64,000 nucleotides of DNA from Utricularia gibba (Eukaryota; Streptophyta; Magnoliopsida; Lamiales; Lentibulariaceae): the NCBI GenBank assembly GCA_002189035.1, contig NEEC01000004.1, forward strand, positions 1,674,001-1,738,000, read 5' to 3'. Below, one piece after another: positions 12,213 to 29,553 of the stretch. Positions within the stretch are counted from its first letter, which is position 1. Every line of letters starts with the position of its first letter. The position numbers were made by a program, and so were the translations under genes. Under the pieces are notes generated by a model. The model was given only the letters and a program-made list of their open reading frames with translations, was not told where the DNA came from and made no database searches.

Positions 12213-12782
12213 GCAACTCTCTCTGTATGTCTCCTGAATTTGGGATCTGTTGTGCATCAAGTACGTTAGAATAGAAGCTGAAATAACCTTCAGGAATGAA
12301 GGAGAGTATATTGCTTGACTTTCCCTAATATTCTTGTCATGGTACATACCTTGAAGGTATGGGTTTATTTCATTTGAGTCTTGCTAGTTATATTACTCTG
12401 CGGCACAATATCCACTGGGAACGTGGAGCCTATGAATTGCCAAAGTTGTAACATTGTCGTTAGTGAACATAGTGTGGTGAAGAAGCTTCCATTATGAACA
12501 AGGCACAGTGTATACCAATCTCTTTTCATTTTGAATGAAGAGATTGCTTGATAGGCATGCAGCGACAGATAGTTCCAATTATTCCATATAGGATGCAGCA
12601 GCTGACCTTGTAAACAACCATGACAGGGGAGGGTACTGGAAGGATGCGGAAGAAGAAGCCATGAAACAAACAAAACTTCTGAGGCATCATTGATTAAGAA
12701 GACAATGTTCTTCACATTCCATATGACGTGACAAAATTTAGAGGCGCCTACGGCTAGTGATGAGACTGCTCACAGACATCAC
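12213..12782. other. Intergenic region between convergent PUX4-like and GIP1-like loci
   Basis: Nothing recognisable apart from presumed 3' untranslated sequence of both neighbours. Confidence 0.4.
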
Positions 12783-15700
12783 TCAGAAGCTTCCGGCCCA
12801 ATTTAAATGACTCAATTGTGCCTGCTGATAGGTGACTCCCTGTGCAGCTGGACCAGGTAAAGCTACTCCAACATTAGCAGCCACTGTGGGGCCGAGATGA
12901 GGATTTGGGATGGGGGTCGGTTGCGGAGCATGATGGTACATTGCTGAGGGGAACTGCATATGAGAAGACTGTGCTACCGCAGCGGCGGCATTGAAGGAAG
13001 CGTGGCTAGCATGTGGTGTTAGATAGGCTGCTGGGTGGGATGTCTGTCCGGCCATGCTGTAGTACGAGGCCGATTGCAGGCCTTGAAGATCCCTAGGATT
13101 CATCCAAATTTCAGCTGGCTCAGGCTGCAAATTTGCAGACTAAGAAACGTTAGATAATCAGGTGCATTCAGAGATGTATTGTGCATGTTTCTTTAGAGCA
13201 GATATCCACTGAAATTATGATTCAAACTTCAAAAACAAGAGGTCCTTGGAGGAATTTTTTACCTGAGGGTTAGTAACATATAAACCATCCTTGTACTTGA
13301 TTCGAGATGAATCATCATGGCCTGCTGCACTTCCAACAACCCCATTTGTACTGATAGCATACCCAGTAGGATTAGTGAAATTTCCAAACCCATTCATGTT
13401 GGCTGTGGGCACAGGCTTAAACTGTTGTCCACCATACTTGACCGCACCATTTGGATTTACATGAGAATTATTGCCAGGCATGAGCACAAAACTGTTTCCG
13501 TTTGATGGATGATGATAGGCAGGAGTATTGGAGTAACCAGGGACAGGCATTGGGGGGACATAAATTGGAGATAGAAATTGACGGTATGGCATAAGATTGC
13601 TGAAATGAGAAACATGAAGCTGGGGATACACCTGGGCCAGTTGTTGTTGCTGCTGTACCATGGCAACTGAGGGTGCAGGAATAGCATTAGCAGCATGGGA
13701 ACTCAGAACCTGTCAGCAACATGGTACTTCCTCAATACTCTTAAACGAAAACAACAAAAGCTCAATGAAATACAACACAGTTTGGGTTACATACATAGCC
13801 CCACACGGGCATTAAGATCGCAGGCCTGCCTATAGGGTCGAAAAAAATTTCTCACCTCTTGTGAGGACGGCATTACAGGTACTCTAAGCGTGTCATCAAT
13901 GGCAGGATGGAAATAAGACTCATATTCTCTTTGTGGATCGTAAACCTGAATAGAGTAATATAACAAAAACATAAAATCGCAAAATCTTTTAAGAATGCAA
14001 AGCATAATTACCAGTTTCTCGCTTACTGGGAAGTTGGGTAACTCATTCTCTTCATGGCGTAGTGGTTGTGGTGTATAGGAAGGGCTAGTAGTTTGTACCA
14101 GGCCAACATCCCCATAACTTTCTAGATCCTGGGAGTTCGATGATTCATTTTTTCCAACAGGATGACTGCCAGACAGAACAGTTGAATCAGGAGAACTGGA
14201 TTCAGAAAACTTGGTAGCTTCATCGGTTGAGTTCAACTGTTTACTGAAAGTAGGCCCTGCCACAGAAGACTCCTCCTGTCCTACGTCTGGGGTTCTATCA
14301 AAGAATTGTCATTATCAATATGCAGGATACAAACCAACAATCTAATCGTCTGAATTATCAAAGAACCAACAAAAGGTGTCAGCAAAATAATTCTAGTGAG
14401 GTTGCCAATAAATTGAATATACCAATATGCATACGTAATATGGCTGATGAAAGAGTATGCTGTACGTAACACCAACCTTTCGGATGGTTCAATTGCAGGG
14501 CATCATCACTAGCTGCCGAGCCTGAATTGCCAGAATCTGATGTAGCACCCATACTGCCAAACACCAGCCGGCAGCGATCAATCTCCGACACTCGTATGTG
14601 GGGAGCTATAATCACATTTTGAGTTTCAGAAATCGCCAAGTTTGAAATATTATCTTGAAGCTCAGCAGTGTCCTTTTTGAATTCTTCAGTATTCTTCCCA
14701 GGAGAAGGAACTTTTAGAGGAGCATTGGCACTGGGTTTAAGACTTGATTTTGGCTTCCACTCCATATTAGGCTGGGTAGCTACAACATGACAGTTTGATT
14801 AGGTTCCAATCCACAGGCAAGTAAAGAACCAATGCAGCCAATGGGTGCAATGCCGTACTTTGCAAGAAAATCAGCAGTATGTGATGCTAAAATTTCAGTA
14901 AAACTGAGAAGCTATCCATTCTATAACAATACAAACTTGACCCCTAATCCTATCTGCAGCAAACATAGTAATTTAATATTTGTACCTCTTTGATATCCAG
15001 ATGGTTGATGAGCCCTGCTGCTGTAATGATTATTTAATGGCTTAATGGCAGAAGCGCCAGATAAACCAGATTCAGATATTACATTTTTACTCGAACCCTC
15101 ACCAATACAGCTAACATTTACTGGTCTTGCTGGATCTCGGAAGTGACCATCTTGTGCTAGTTGTGCATTTGATGAAAGGTTGCCTTGAGGTTGCTTAGCA
15201 GCATTACCATCCAACTGACGACTCGGCCCTACAACTCCAATATCCCTTCTAATGGCACCAACATTTGATGCTGGTCTAGATTTATGAGATGGAACATGAA
15301 TGGGATCAGATGAGGATGAATAAAGACCCAAAATAGAGGCACCTGACGAATAGGTAGAATGTTGTTGGGAATCATTAGCCTTTGTTTGAGCTTCGGAGCC
15401 AGCATTCAGTATGGCAGCGTTCTTCTCATGAAGCATTTCCTTCCCTTCAGTAATGGTCACTTTTTGTGAGTCAGAGCTGCTTAATAAAAAAAAAAGAATG
15501 TTGATTAAACGGATACTTTTTCCAGAAGCCTTGAGACAAATGGCAGTACGAGCAAACTTAAGATGACTGATCCGGAAGGATCTCAAAACACAAGGAAGAA
15601 AACCATCCCAAGGGAAAAGGATTGCCAACTTAATAGACGAATAAAATCTGCTGCAGCCAAGCTTTTGGGAAGGGTCTCTTTTCCGTCAGTGTAGATTGAA

Positions 15701-17270
15701 TGAGAAAATGATCTCTTTTCCGTTATTGTAGATTAAGTGACAAAAGTATTAGTATTCTTGAGAGTATAAATTTCTACTCTTGAAAATGAAAAGCAGAAGT
15801 TAAAAGTTTTTTAGAACACACATTTTATAAGTTTATGATACAGCTCCCCTTTCACTATAGGAATGGAAAACTGCAATAATATTGGTGGATACTCCATTTA
15901 AAAGCAACGTGATACCAAAGATGCCAGTCTCCTAACCATACAATTTTCGTAGTGGAAAAATAAAATTAAATACTAGACAAACTAATGAAAAACTTATACC
16001 TCTTTGCATGCATAACAGACGTAACATGTTCATTTTTTGAAACTGAGCTTTGAACAGGCTTCGAATTTGTTGTGGCATTATGATTCACCCGATTATCTCG
16101 AACTACACGGAATGTTTGGCTGGCTCCTACATTTGCTAGACGAAAAAAACACCCAACCAATGAGAATTATCACTTAAACCTTTCAGAAAAATTATCAAAC
16201 AAACGGAAATACAACTTGTTCGCTCTCTAAATGATTTAAGGCTAATTAATTTAAACTATATCACCACACCTGGTAAAGCATTTCGACTATGCACACCACT
16301 TCGGGAATTATGATCAGGATAAGCAGAGTGCTTCAATGGAATATTTGCAATCTCAGGGTTTTTCCGGATATCTGCAGTGACTACACCTTTGCTGCCTGAA
16401 TTCTGTAGGATATGGCACAATACTAATTAGTTCGCATAAGGATAATATATGCAATACTACTAGCCACACATACCAATTAAAGGTTCAATTCTAATAAATA
16501 CGCAGCCTAAAAAAAAGAGAGGGGAAAAATTATTTACCTCTTTTTTTCTGTCCCTTTTTCTCTTAACCTCATGAAAGGGATCTGTGGGATAGATAAAAAC
16601 TGACAGATTGAGCTTGTGCACACATTATTATACCAAAGTATGAAGACTAAATTTTCATAGGGAATCACGTTAAAGACAAGGAAAATCAGAAGAACTTGGG
16701 AGATTAAATTTTCATGGGGTAAATAAAGGAAAAACGCTTGTTAATTTAGATACCATTTGGTGGAACTTCTCAGATGGTGTCAACATATCCTTTACAAAAT
16801 CACCTGCTAAAATATTACGCAAATGGAAAACAGGGAAGGAACCTATATAATTTCAAACTTTAAACTTATCTCCACTCCCATATCTTAAGGCATACCAGTG
16901 ATACAAAAAGGCCGCCTTATCCCAATGTAAAATCACGAATTGGTAATGAAATACCGGTCATGCTTCCATCAAAAAATAAAACCTTGAGAAGCACCCCACC
17001 CCCCTAGTCGCACCAAAGCAAATTTGTAGCTTTGAAAAAAAAAACAATCTGACCTGAAAACAACAGCATTTTTCAAAAAAAAAAAAAAACCGCACCTTGA
17101 AAGAGCAATTTTTGTGTGGTTTCATTGGGATCCATGTCGGCCTCCTTAAGCGCTACATATATATCAGCATCAGAGTGACTCCCCACAATTTCTTTAATCG
17201 ATTGAATAGTGCTCCGAACACTTGCAGATATAACTTGCGGTCCACCCTCAACTTTGGAAACCGATACCAT
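12783..17270 (-). CDS. GBF-interacting protein 1-like (DUF1296/GIP1_N)
   Basis: GIP1-type proteins bind G-box bZIP factors and raise their DNA binding; several are Gln/Ser-rich and nuclear or in RNA granules. In transcript order the exons are 17270-17096, 16581-16538, 16402-16270, 16135-16000, 15476-14986, 14779-14477, 14286-14012, 13945-13856, 13709-13263 and 13124-12783, all phase-consistent, for 811 residues. The N-terminal GIP1_N domain reads TIQSIKEIVGSHSDADIYVA, then LKEADMDPNETTQKLLFQ, and the 44-base exon 2 adds DPFHEVKRKRDRKKE. The rest is low-complexity Ser/Asn/Gln/Pro with a Q5 run (MVQQQQQLAQVYPQ), QRATQPNMEWKPK, and a C-terminus rich in His/Pro ending LNWAGSF. No enzyme motif is present. 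The gene is transcribed away from the leucyl-tRNA synthetase across a 1.3-kb gap. Confidence 0.9.
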
Positions 17271-18527
17271 CCCAAATCAACGAAAAAAGCACATAAACAA
17301 AACACAAGATAAACCTAAAAGATCACACTTTTGTTCTTGAGGGTTGCTTCTCAGAGCAAATTGTAGGTTTTTGAAAAGAAAACGGCTGATGGACAACGCC
17401 AGAGAGGGTTTTGATATCACATGTAGGTTTTCCCAACGCGGAGAATTGGGGGCAAATTTTTGATTACGAACATTCAATGTTTTGGCAGTATCGTGCCGGT
17501 GGCGTTCATTCCCGACTGCAGTAAATTACGTTAACGCCCTCCAGTTTAATTATTTTACATAAAAGCATTTAGATTTAATTTATTTGTATTTAGACAAAAG
17601 TAATTTAAATAGATTAATTTTTTGTAAGAAATTTAATTAATGTATAAAAAATGAAATTAATTAAAAATATTGTAGATTCATATAAACCCATCTTTATGAA
17701 ATTAAACACACTAACATTTATTTGATATTCCCAAAATCACATTTTATATTTTTAAAACATCTTTTTCATAAATAATTTCTATGTCATAAATGCGTGTTTT
17801 TTTTATTCGAGTTAAATAGCATAAAAATGCTCGTAACTGTTTATTGAAGATATTTGATATGGTGGTATGTTTACTTTAGGGAAACTGATATATCAAGAAA
17901 TATATTAATAGGGATATTTGATGAGAAAAAGATATGTTTAAACATAGAAAATATTTTAAATATAATGTTTGGTTTAATAAGTAAAAAAAAGATAATAAAT
18001 ATATTAGATGATTATATAAATTAAAATAAAACATAAATAAAAAATACATATTAAATATCGATTTATTTAAATAAATTGAAAATAAAGGTTGTAGGAGTAA
18101 TAATGGTTTGAAAGAATATAAATAATTGAAAATAAAAGGAAAAAAGCATAACGATAAAATCATAATACTATATTATTAGAATAATAAAATTATGTTAATA
18201 TATTATTAAAAAATAAAATTATCTTACATCATTTAGTATATTCAAAGCTAATATCTCCCTTTTCCATTTCATTTTTCGAATTCTAAGTATTTGTAATCTC
18301 AAATTTCTACTTTCGGTTTTTTTTAAAATCCATTAATTAAATAATGAACTATAATTTTTGTAATAATCATATACCACCAAATAGTAACTAATTAACACAT
18401 CCCATTAGAATTCTCGTTTACCATAATAAATACTTTATTAAAAAAACGTTATTCCCATTTCCCACCCTTATCCATCATCCCCCGCGGTTCGTTTCAGACT
18501 CCTCGCAGTGTTCCTGCCTACTGCCCA
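17271..18527. other. AT-rich divergent intergenic region
   Basis: This is the upstream region for both the minus-strand GIP1-like gene and the plus-strand leucyl-tRNA synthetase gene. From about 17530 to 18470 it is extremely AT-rich, with many A and T runs and no coding signal. The minus-strand frame at 17876-18163 is only Phe/Leu/Tyr-rich low-complexity sequence. Confidence 0.5.
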
Positions 18528-23657
<5,130 letters not shown>

Positions 23658-24057
23658 AACAAAACGGCTGGCTTCTTTTCTTGGCAAAACTTGCACCTAT
23701 TTAATCCCGATTTTGTATTTTTAATTGTAATATTTACGTGTATTTAAAATAAACTATTTTACTAATTATTATTATTGTATTTATTTTATTTTTCCAGAAT
23801 GTCAATTTCTTTTAGAGAAATACTTTTAGATAAGTACTCAATTTCATTTGTTGTGTGTTTTGTCAAGGCAACCGGTCTCATGTCTTTTGAATGTGCGAGA
23901 AAACAAGGCAGGAAGAGTGATCAAGAGATGTCTTCGTTATCAGGCATTTCATTTGCGTGGTTTTTAGTGGATTCCTCTATTGTTTACTTCTGAATCTGCC
24001 ATCTTTCAGATGTTGAGGGGCTTGGGAGAAGTAGAATCTAAGAAAAGTTGTGGGGGG
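23658..24057. other. Short spacer between leucyl-tRNA synthetase and glycosyltransferase genes
   Basis: This 400-base tandem spacer is AT-rich at about 23720-23800. It should hold the upstream gene's polyadenylation region and the glycosyltransferase promoter. An in-frame ATG at 24010 could extend the downstream protein by 16 residues. Confidence 0.4.
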
Positions 24058-26563
24058 ATGGCAAGAAAGACGCATTATTTGAAGCCGAGGGGTCACCTTC
24101 TGTGTTTGCGTTGGCGCCTTGCGGTTTTTCTCTCGGTTATTTGCTGCTTCATGGGTTTTCTCAGAATTCGATATTATTCTAGTTTCACGGGTTTCGAAAG
24201 GCAGTTCCTTGCGCTGGATAGTAGCATTTCTGGGACTCCCAAGATCGCGTTTTTGTTTTTGATTCGAAGGAATTTGCCTCTTGATTTCTTCTGGCAAGGA
24301 TTTTTCAAGGTGGGTGAAGTTTCCGTGTTTCTGATTTGAAACAATTACCAAAATATGCTTTAAGAACTGTTGTGTGTTGATATTCATTCAATCTTTTTCC
24401 ATATTTCTAGAACGCAGATAGCGCTTATTTTTCAATATATGTACATACTGAGCCTGGTTTTGTGCTCAATGAGTCCACCACTGAAGCAACACTATTTTTT
24501 CATCGGCAGTTGAGGAACAGTGTTAAGGTAGCTTCATCTGATCAGTTTGATTCCCTTGAGATTTCCGTGAGTTTGATTTATCGCGGAGTAATTTTATTGA
24601 TTGTGAAAAGTTTGAGATATGAACAATTTCATCATATATTTTCATAGAATTCTCCCATGCTTGTGTTGGAGCATTGAAAAAGGTGAAAAATGCAGCGACT
24701 TTAAGTTCAATGAATTGATGATACAGATGATATTTAGGTGGCCTGGGGTGAGCCAAGTATGATTCAAGCTGAGAGGTTACTATTTCAAGAAGCGCTTAAG
24801 GATCCTGCGAATCAAAGATTTGTTCTTTTGTCAGACAGGTTGGTTTTCTATTTATGTTACGAATGTTTCAATGAACAGAAATGGGAATCAGTACCTTTTT
24901 TCTTTTGCACCGGTCAATACTGATATGGGCTTTGGCATATATGACTAATGCAACTTCTTGCGTTGCAACCAAGACAGTAATCAGTTTTCTGTCTTTGATG
25001 AAGGAGAATCACGATGCTGTCGAAATCTTTCAGTATTTACTAGGGATAAAGATTAATTACTGGGAAGTTAATTCAAGGAAAACCATGTTCTGCATTGTGA
25101 ATGAAATGTGTTGTGAATTTCATGCTCGACTTGTAGAATGTCAGTAGCTCATCACGGGTCTGCGATTTCTAGAATGTGTGAAATGAATAGTCTTTTGGTG
25201 CACCACGAATGTGCCTTTAACTTTTTGAATACAAAGCTTTCCTAGTATCATATTTCATCTCCGTATGTCTGTTTAATACAATTTCTTTCCTCCTCTATGA
25301 TCCATATTCTTTTCTGTCAGTGCGGCTTCATCTCTGTTTCATCTGATCTTACCAGCTGTATCCCTATCTACAACTTCAGTTATATATATAACTACCTTAT
25401 GAGGTCTCCTAGAAGCTTTGTGGACAGGTAAATATGATACTTCTTTTGTACTTTATGCTATGCATCGCTGTTATTTTATGTTTGCTCTGATCTCTTCTTG
25501 CTGTACGTAGCTTTCTTGATACGAGAGACAATCAGTACAACCCAATGATGGCACAAGTTATCACTAAGGAGAAGTGGCGAAAAGGATCACAGGTTAAGTT
25601 TTGCCTATCATGATCGTATTTTCTTGTTTCCCCTGAATACATTCCTTGTTATCTGACCCCTTGTTTGTTGCTTCTCTTTCAGTGGATCACATTAATTCGT
25701 AAGCATGCAGAAGTTGTTGTTGTAGACAATGTCATTTTTCCAGTCTTTAGGAAGTTCTGCAAGGTAGACAATTTTGTGCCACTGTATTTCCTGCCAGGAT
25801 AGCACATTCTATCAACTAAAGTCTCTTGTCTGCGGCTCTCTATAGACATAAATCTTATTATGCTGTACTTTACAGAGGCGCCCACCTGTTGATTCTAGTA
25901 TGGAGAGGAAGAATCTTGTATGTTCCCTTTGCCCTCTTGAAGTATTGTAGAAGTGGTTCAAGTTTGTGCTCCAAATTTTTACAGCCACGTTGCCTTCAGT
26001 GTTTTCTTCTTCACACTTATACCTGATTATCAAGCCCTGTGTGCTGATTGCAGATACAGCAGAAGCAGCACAACTGTATACCAGATGAACACTATGTTTC
26101 TACTTTGTTTGCTGTAAGCAAAACATTCTTGACATGGGAACGGCAAGTTGGTTGCTACTTCCATCATCATTTGCCATTCTTTTTTTTTTCTGACAGATGA
26201 ATGGCCTGGAAATGGAGCTCGAAAGAAGAACGCTAACCTACAGTATGTGGAATCAATCAACGTCAAAAACAGAGACTGAAACTTGGCATCCCTTCACATT
26301 CAGCTTCACTGATTCCAGTCCTCAAGTGATAAATCAAATAAGGGTCTGAATGCATCTCATACCCCTTCCACCAATCAGTTGCTTCTGGCGTCTCACCCAT
26401 TTCATATGACTTCGTTCTGCAGGACATCGAGCGTGTGGATTATGAAACTGAACTCAGAACTGAGGTGTGCAAGAACAATGCTACTCTTGCTCCATGTTTC
26501 TTGTTTGCTCGGAAGTTCTCTCGAGGAGCAGCCATCCGCCTTATGAGTCATGTATTGCTCTGA
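24058..26563 (+). CDS. GT14/DUF266 core-2/I-branching-like glycosyltransferase
   Basis: This plant family is related to core-2/I-branching N-acetylglucosaminyltransferases. Members are type II membrane proteins of the Golgi or plasma membrane linked to cell-wall or glycoprotein glycosylation (BC10-like). Ten exons, 24058-24309, 24411-24527, 24738-24838, 25356-25427, 25511-25592, 25683-25763, 25876-25917, 26054-26113, 26197-26343 and 26423-26563, give 364 residues. A single N-terminal anchor (LAVFLSVICCFMGFLRI) is followed by KIAFLFLIRRNLPLDFFW, FSIYVHTEPGF, VAWGEPSMIQAERLL, FVLLSDSCIPVYNFSYIYNY, SFVDSFLDTRDNQYNP, WRKGSQWITLIRKHAE, CIPDEHYVSTLF, RTLTYSMWN and ARKFSRGAA. MARKTHYLKPRGH at 24058 is the start used; 24010 is possible. 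The C-terminus (RLMSHVLL) is about ten residues shorter than usual. Confidence 0.92.
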
Positions 26564-27007
26564 AACGTTCGTGAAGCCCATTTTTCCAAGGTTTTGAGCT
26601 CTGCCCTGCACATAACTCGCAGAGTGATTTTTCTTTGGGGTGCTGATGGCACTGTTTGGAGAACTTTGCATGATGAATGTAGTATTGTGACGCACTACAT
26701 ATTTATGGAGATTATGAAAAAATGCCTTTGAACTTACTTTATGTAGCTACATGGTGAAACTCTGTGCATTTTCTTTCCAATGACTGGTTTTGTTAAGAAA
26801 GCAAACTGCAGGTTTGCCATTTCTGAAGATTATGATATACCAAGAGAGTGAATTGTACACAGCAGATAATAATACAGGAGGCGTGGGAGCGAAAGAGTAG
26901 ATGAGCAAAGCCTCTATACTATACAGCAGATGACTGATTCCCCCTCGCACAAAACCAAAGCGGGAAAGAGTAGTAGCGCAGCAGCTTCATCCATGGAATT
27001 GGGGGCT
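26564..27007. other. Convergent 3' flanks of glycosyltransferase and SHOU4-like genes
   Basis: No coding sequence is seen; this is presumed 3' untranslated sequence of both neighbours. Confidence 0.4.
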
Positions 27008-29553
27008 CTACACCGGAATCGCATCTCCATCTTGACTCTCGTTGCACATCAAAATGAGGCCTTCGATGTACGATGGGAGGAGGCAGAATGGCCAGCCACA
27101 CCCTGTTGACACAGCCTCCGGTGGGAAACTATCATGAGCATATTTTCTTGTCGTCGAACCACTCCCATCACACTCACTGTGCTTCCTTCCTTGATGCAAC
27201 TGCCATGAAAATCAAACACCCAAAAACAAAAGTCACTACCTTGTTCTCTTGTTGCAAAAGTTGCATGTTCAAGCTTTTACTTCAGTTCCCAGGATGAGCT
27301 CCTTTGAAGTTAGCGGAAGGAAAGGCTATTTCACAAACTCACCCTTCTTTTAACCGCATGACGGTATTGTCACTTGAAAAACCTCGTTCTGTGAGCCATT
27401 GCAGGAAGTTAGGCGATGACTGCGTCTTGTCTTTGTTAACATCAACAACCACTGTTGGTGTAACAAAAGCTGCAACCTTGGCGCCATAACCAGCTTTTAC
27501 AAGTGCTCTTAAACCAGACTGAAAGTCTGATATATAAAAATCTGCTACGAACCTCTGTTCACAACAAATAGTCACCGAAGCAAACAATCATTGATAGAAG
27601 CTTAGAGCATTTTCAAAGGAGAATCAATGCAACTCGAATTGGAGATGTCCGGCTTCAACTTAGAACATAATGTAAACTGGTTTTGTAACCTCAAGTATGA
27701 CAAAAGCTCAATCCACTAGTTGTATAACTAACAATACTCACAAGATTATCCATGTTCAAAAAAAAAAAGCAACCATATCTATAAACTGACCTCTGAATGC
27801 AAGCATTCCCAAGAGAAGAAATGGCGCTTAGAATTTGCGGATCTTCTTCCATAGTTCCTGTACTCGTGCAATTCCGAAGAAGCATAAACACACCTTGGTA
27901 TCTTCTGATAAGAAGTTTCAAGAGGTATGCTCCCACAGGTGACAACCTGCACAGCAACGCTTACATGATGAATAGGAATAATCCTGGATGACAAGAACTT
28001 GAAAATTAGTACAAGTACACAGCTGCAACACTGTCGTAGGACAATGGCAGTATGTTTAATCAAAAGATCAAAAAAAACACCGTTTTTAAGGTTTCTGACG
28101 GCATAAATCCAGCTTTTATCCAAATTTAGAAATGACTTGAAAATGGCAGCCGGACGTTGGGTAGTCGGTTTCTTTTCCCTCCACCAGGAAGCATCAAATT
28201 GGAATAATTCAGAAAACTTCCATATAAGCTACTTAAAAATATAGCATAGTAGCTAAAAGAAACGATCTCTTCAGATATCCACAATTAATTTGATCCTGGA
28301 TTCCGAAGAGGCCACAAGCTATAAAAGTCCTAAGACTTACCACGCTACAAAAGTCTTAAGACTTAACTACAACCCAGTACAGTCTCCAACTAATGATTCA
28401 CATTCACCAATGCTCAACCAAAACCTCTTACTAGCAGTCAACCAAGACGATCTCGCTCTGAATGTTGAAGAAATAAATGAACGTACTAAAAATACCACCA
28501 GTCAATGTGGTCCCATGAAGCAGAGAAAGCAGGGACTTGATAGAGTTTTTATGGCACTTCAGCCTACTTTCCTCTTATAAAAAATCCAATCAAAAACCAA
28601 ACACTAATAGAGTTTCCAATCCATACCCAACTGTTCCTAGCATCTGCCAGTACAGTAAAGAGACTGCAGCAAAGGTAAAACCCAAAAACTCAGAAGAAAA
28701 ATCTATGATTTGTTTACAAAAAAAATCTCTATATCTTCGTGTATATTATACTAAAAGTTTATTTTGATGAAGTAACATGTGCATTGAACAAGACGAATCA
28801 TGATTACCCCGGTGACCTTCACGTACTGGCCATCTACAGCACCCCTCAGCTCAGCATTTGCATACCTTTCTAAGAACCAGGAAACGCCCTTTTTCCTATA
28901 GGCGTGATTCCATACTGAAAGCACCACAGCAACAACTAAAACAACTCCCACCACTACCAAAACGACCGATTTCTCCACTGCAGCCATGAGAAACGCCCCA
29001 ACTACGAGCCCCATAACGATCACAACCAAAAACATCCACATTGCAACCCTGGAAACCTTAAACCCAATTTTCACCTCCTCCGCTAAGCTCGTAACCGCGG
29101 ACCCATAAACGGTCTTCTTGAATGAACCCTGAGCTGGGGTCGAATCCAATTGCCCAGATTTCCGGTTCGAATTCGATGAAACTTGTGGTCCAGAAGTGAT
29201 GAGCCCAGTCGGCTGAATGGGTGTCATTGGGCCGGAGAACGAGGAAGAAGATGATTTCCTATTAAAGGAGCTGGACCCCGATCCCTTGGGACCCGAATGC
29301 GGACCGGATCTGGCAGATCCGCTGTTGTGCCTTGAAGGGAGCCTCGGAGGAGCGTAATGCTGGTTCTCGGAGGAGGAAACGTCGACACCGTACATCTTGC
29401 CGAGCTCACCGGACCTCTTGACATCGCCGCCGGTGTACGGCACGGTGCGCGGTCCCATTGTAGTTGGGCGATCCTTGGCTGGTGCTCCGGCCTACCGGAC
29501 ACCATGAGTCCATTGCTTAGCTGGTGCGAGCCGGTTCTGCTGAGAGAACTCAT
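27008..29553 (-). CDS. SHOU4-like membrane protein, frame broken twice
   Basis: SHOU4 and SHOU4L of Arabidopsis (At1g78880, At1g16860) are membrane proteins that influence cellulose synthase trafficking. In transcript order the exons are 29553-28808, 27946-27791, 27554-27343 and 27199-27008. The first exon opens with SHQLSNGLMVSGRPEHQP, typical of the family, but then falls out of frame with the rest (PYTGGDVKRSGELGKMYG, TGLITSGP). A two-helix hydrophobic stretch follows (VAMWMFLVVIVMGLVVGA, then VEKSVVLVVVGVVLVVAVVL), then VKVTG, VVTCGSIPLE, RCVYASSELHEYR, VADFYISDFQSGLRALVKAG, MRLKEG and KEGSTVSVMGVVRR. The last exon shifts frame again before PEAVSTGCGW...GDAIPV. Adding one base at each break, an A at 29475-29476 and a C at 27123-27125 in the gene's sense, gives 435 residues with every exon phase correct. 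As written, translation could start only at the downstream ATG at 29458 and would lose the conserved C-terminus. Confidence 0.85.

Noticed and set aside
23977-24387. 136-residue minus-strand frame
   Set aside because: It lies antisense to exon 1 of the glycosyltransferase gene and is low-complexity.
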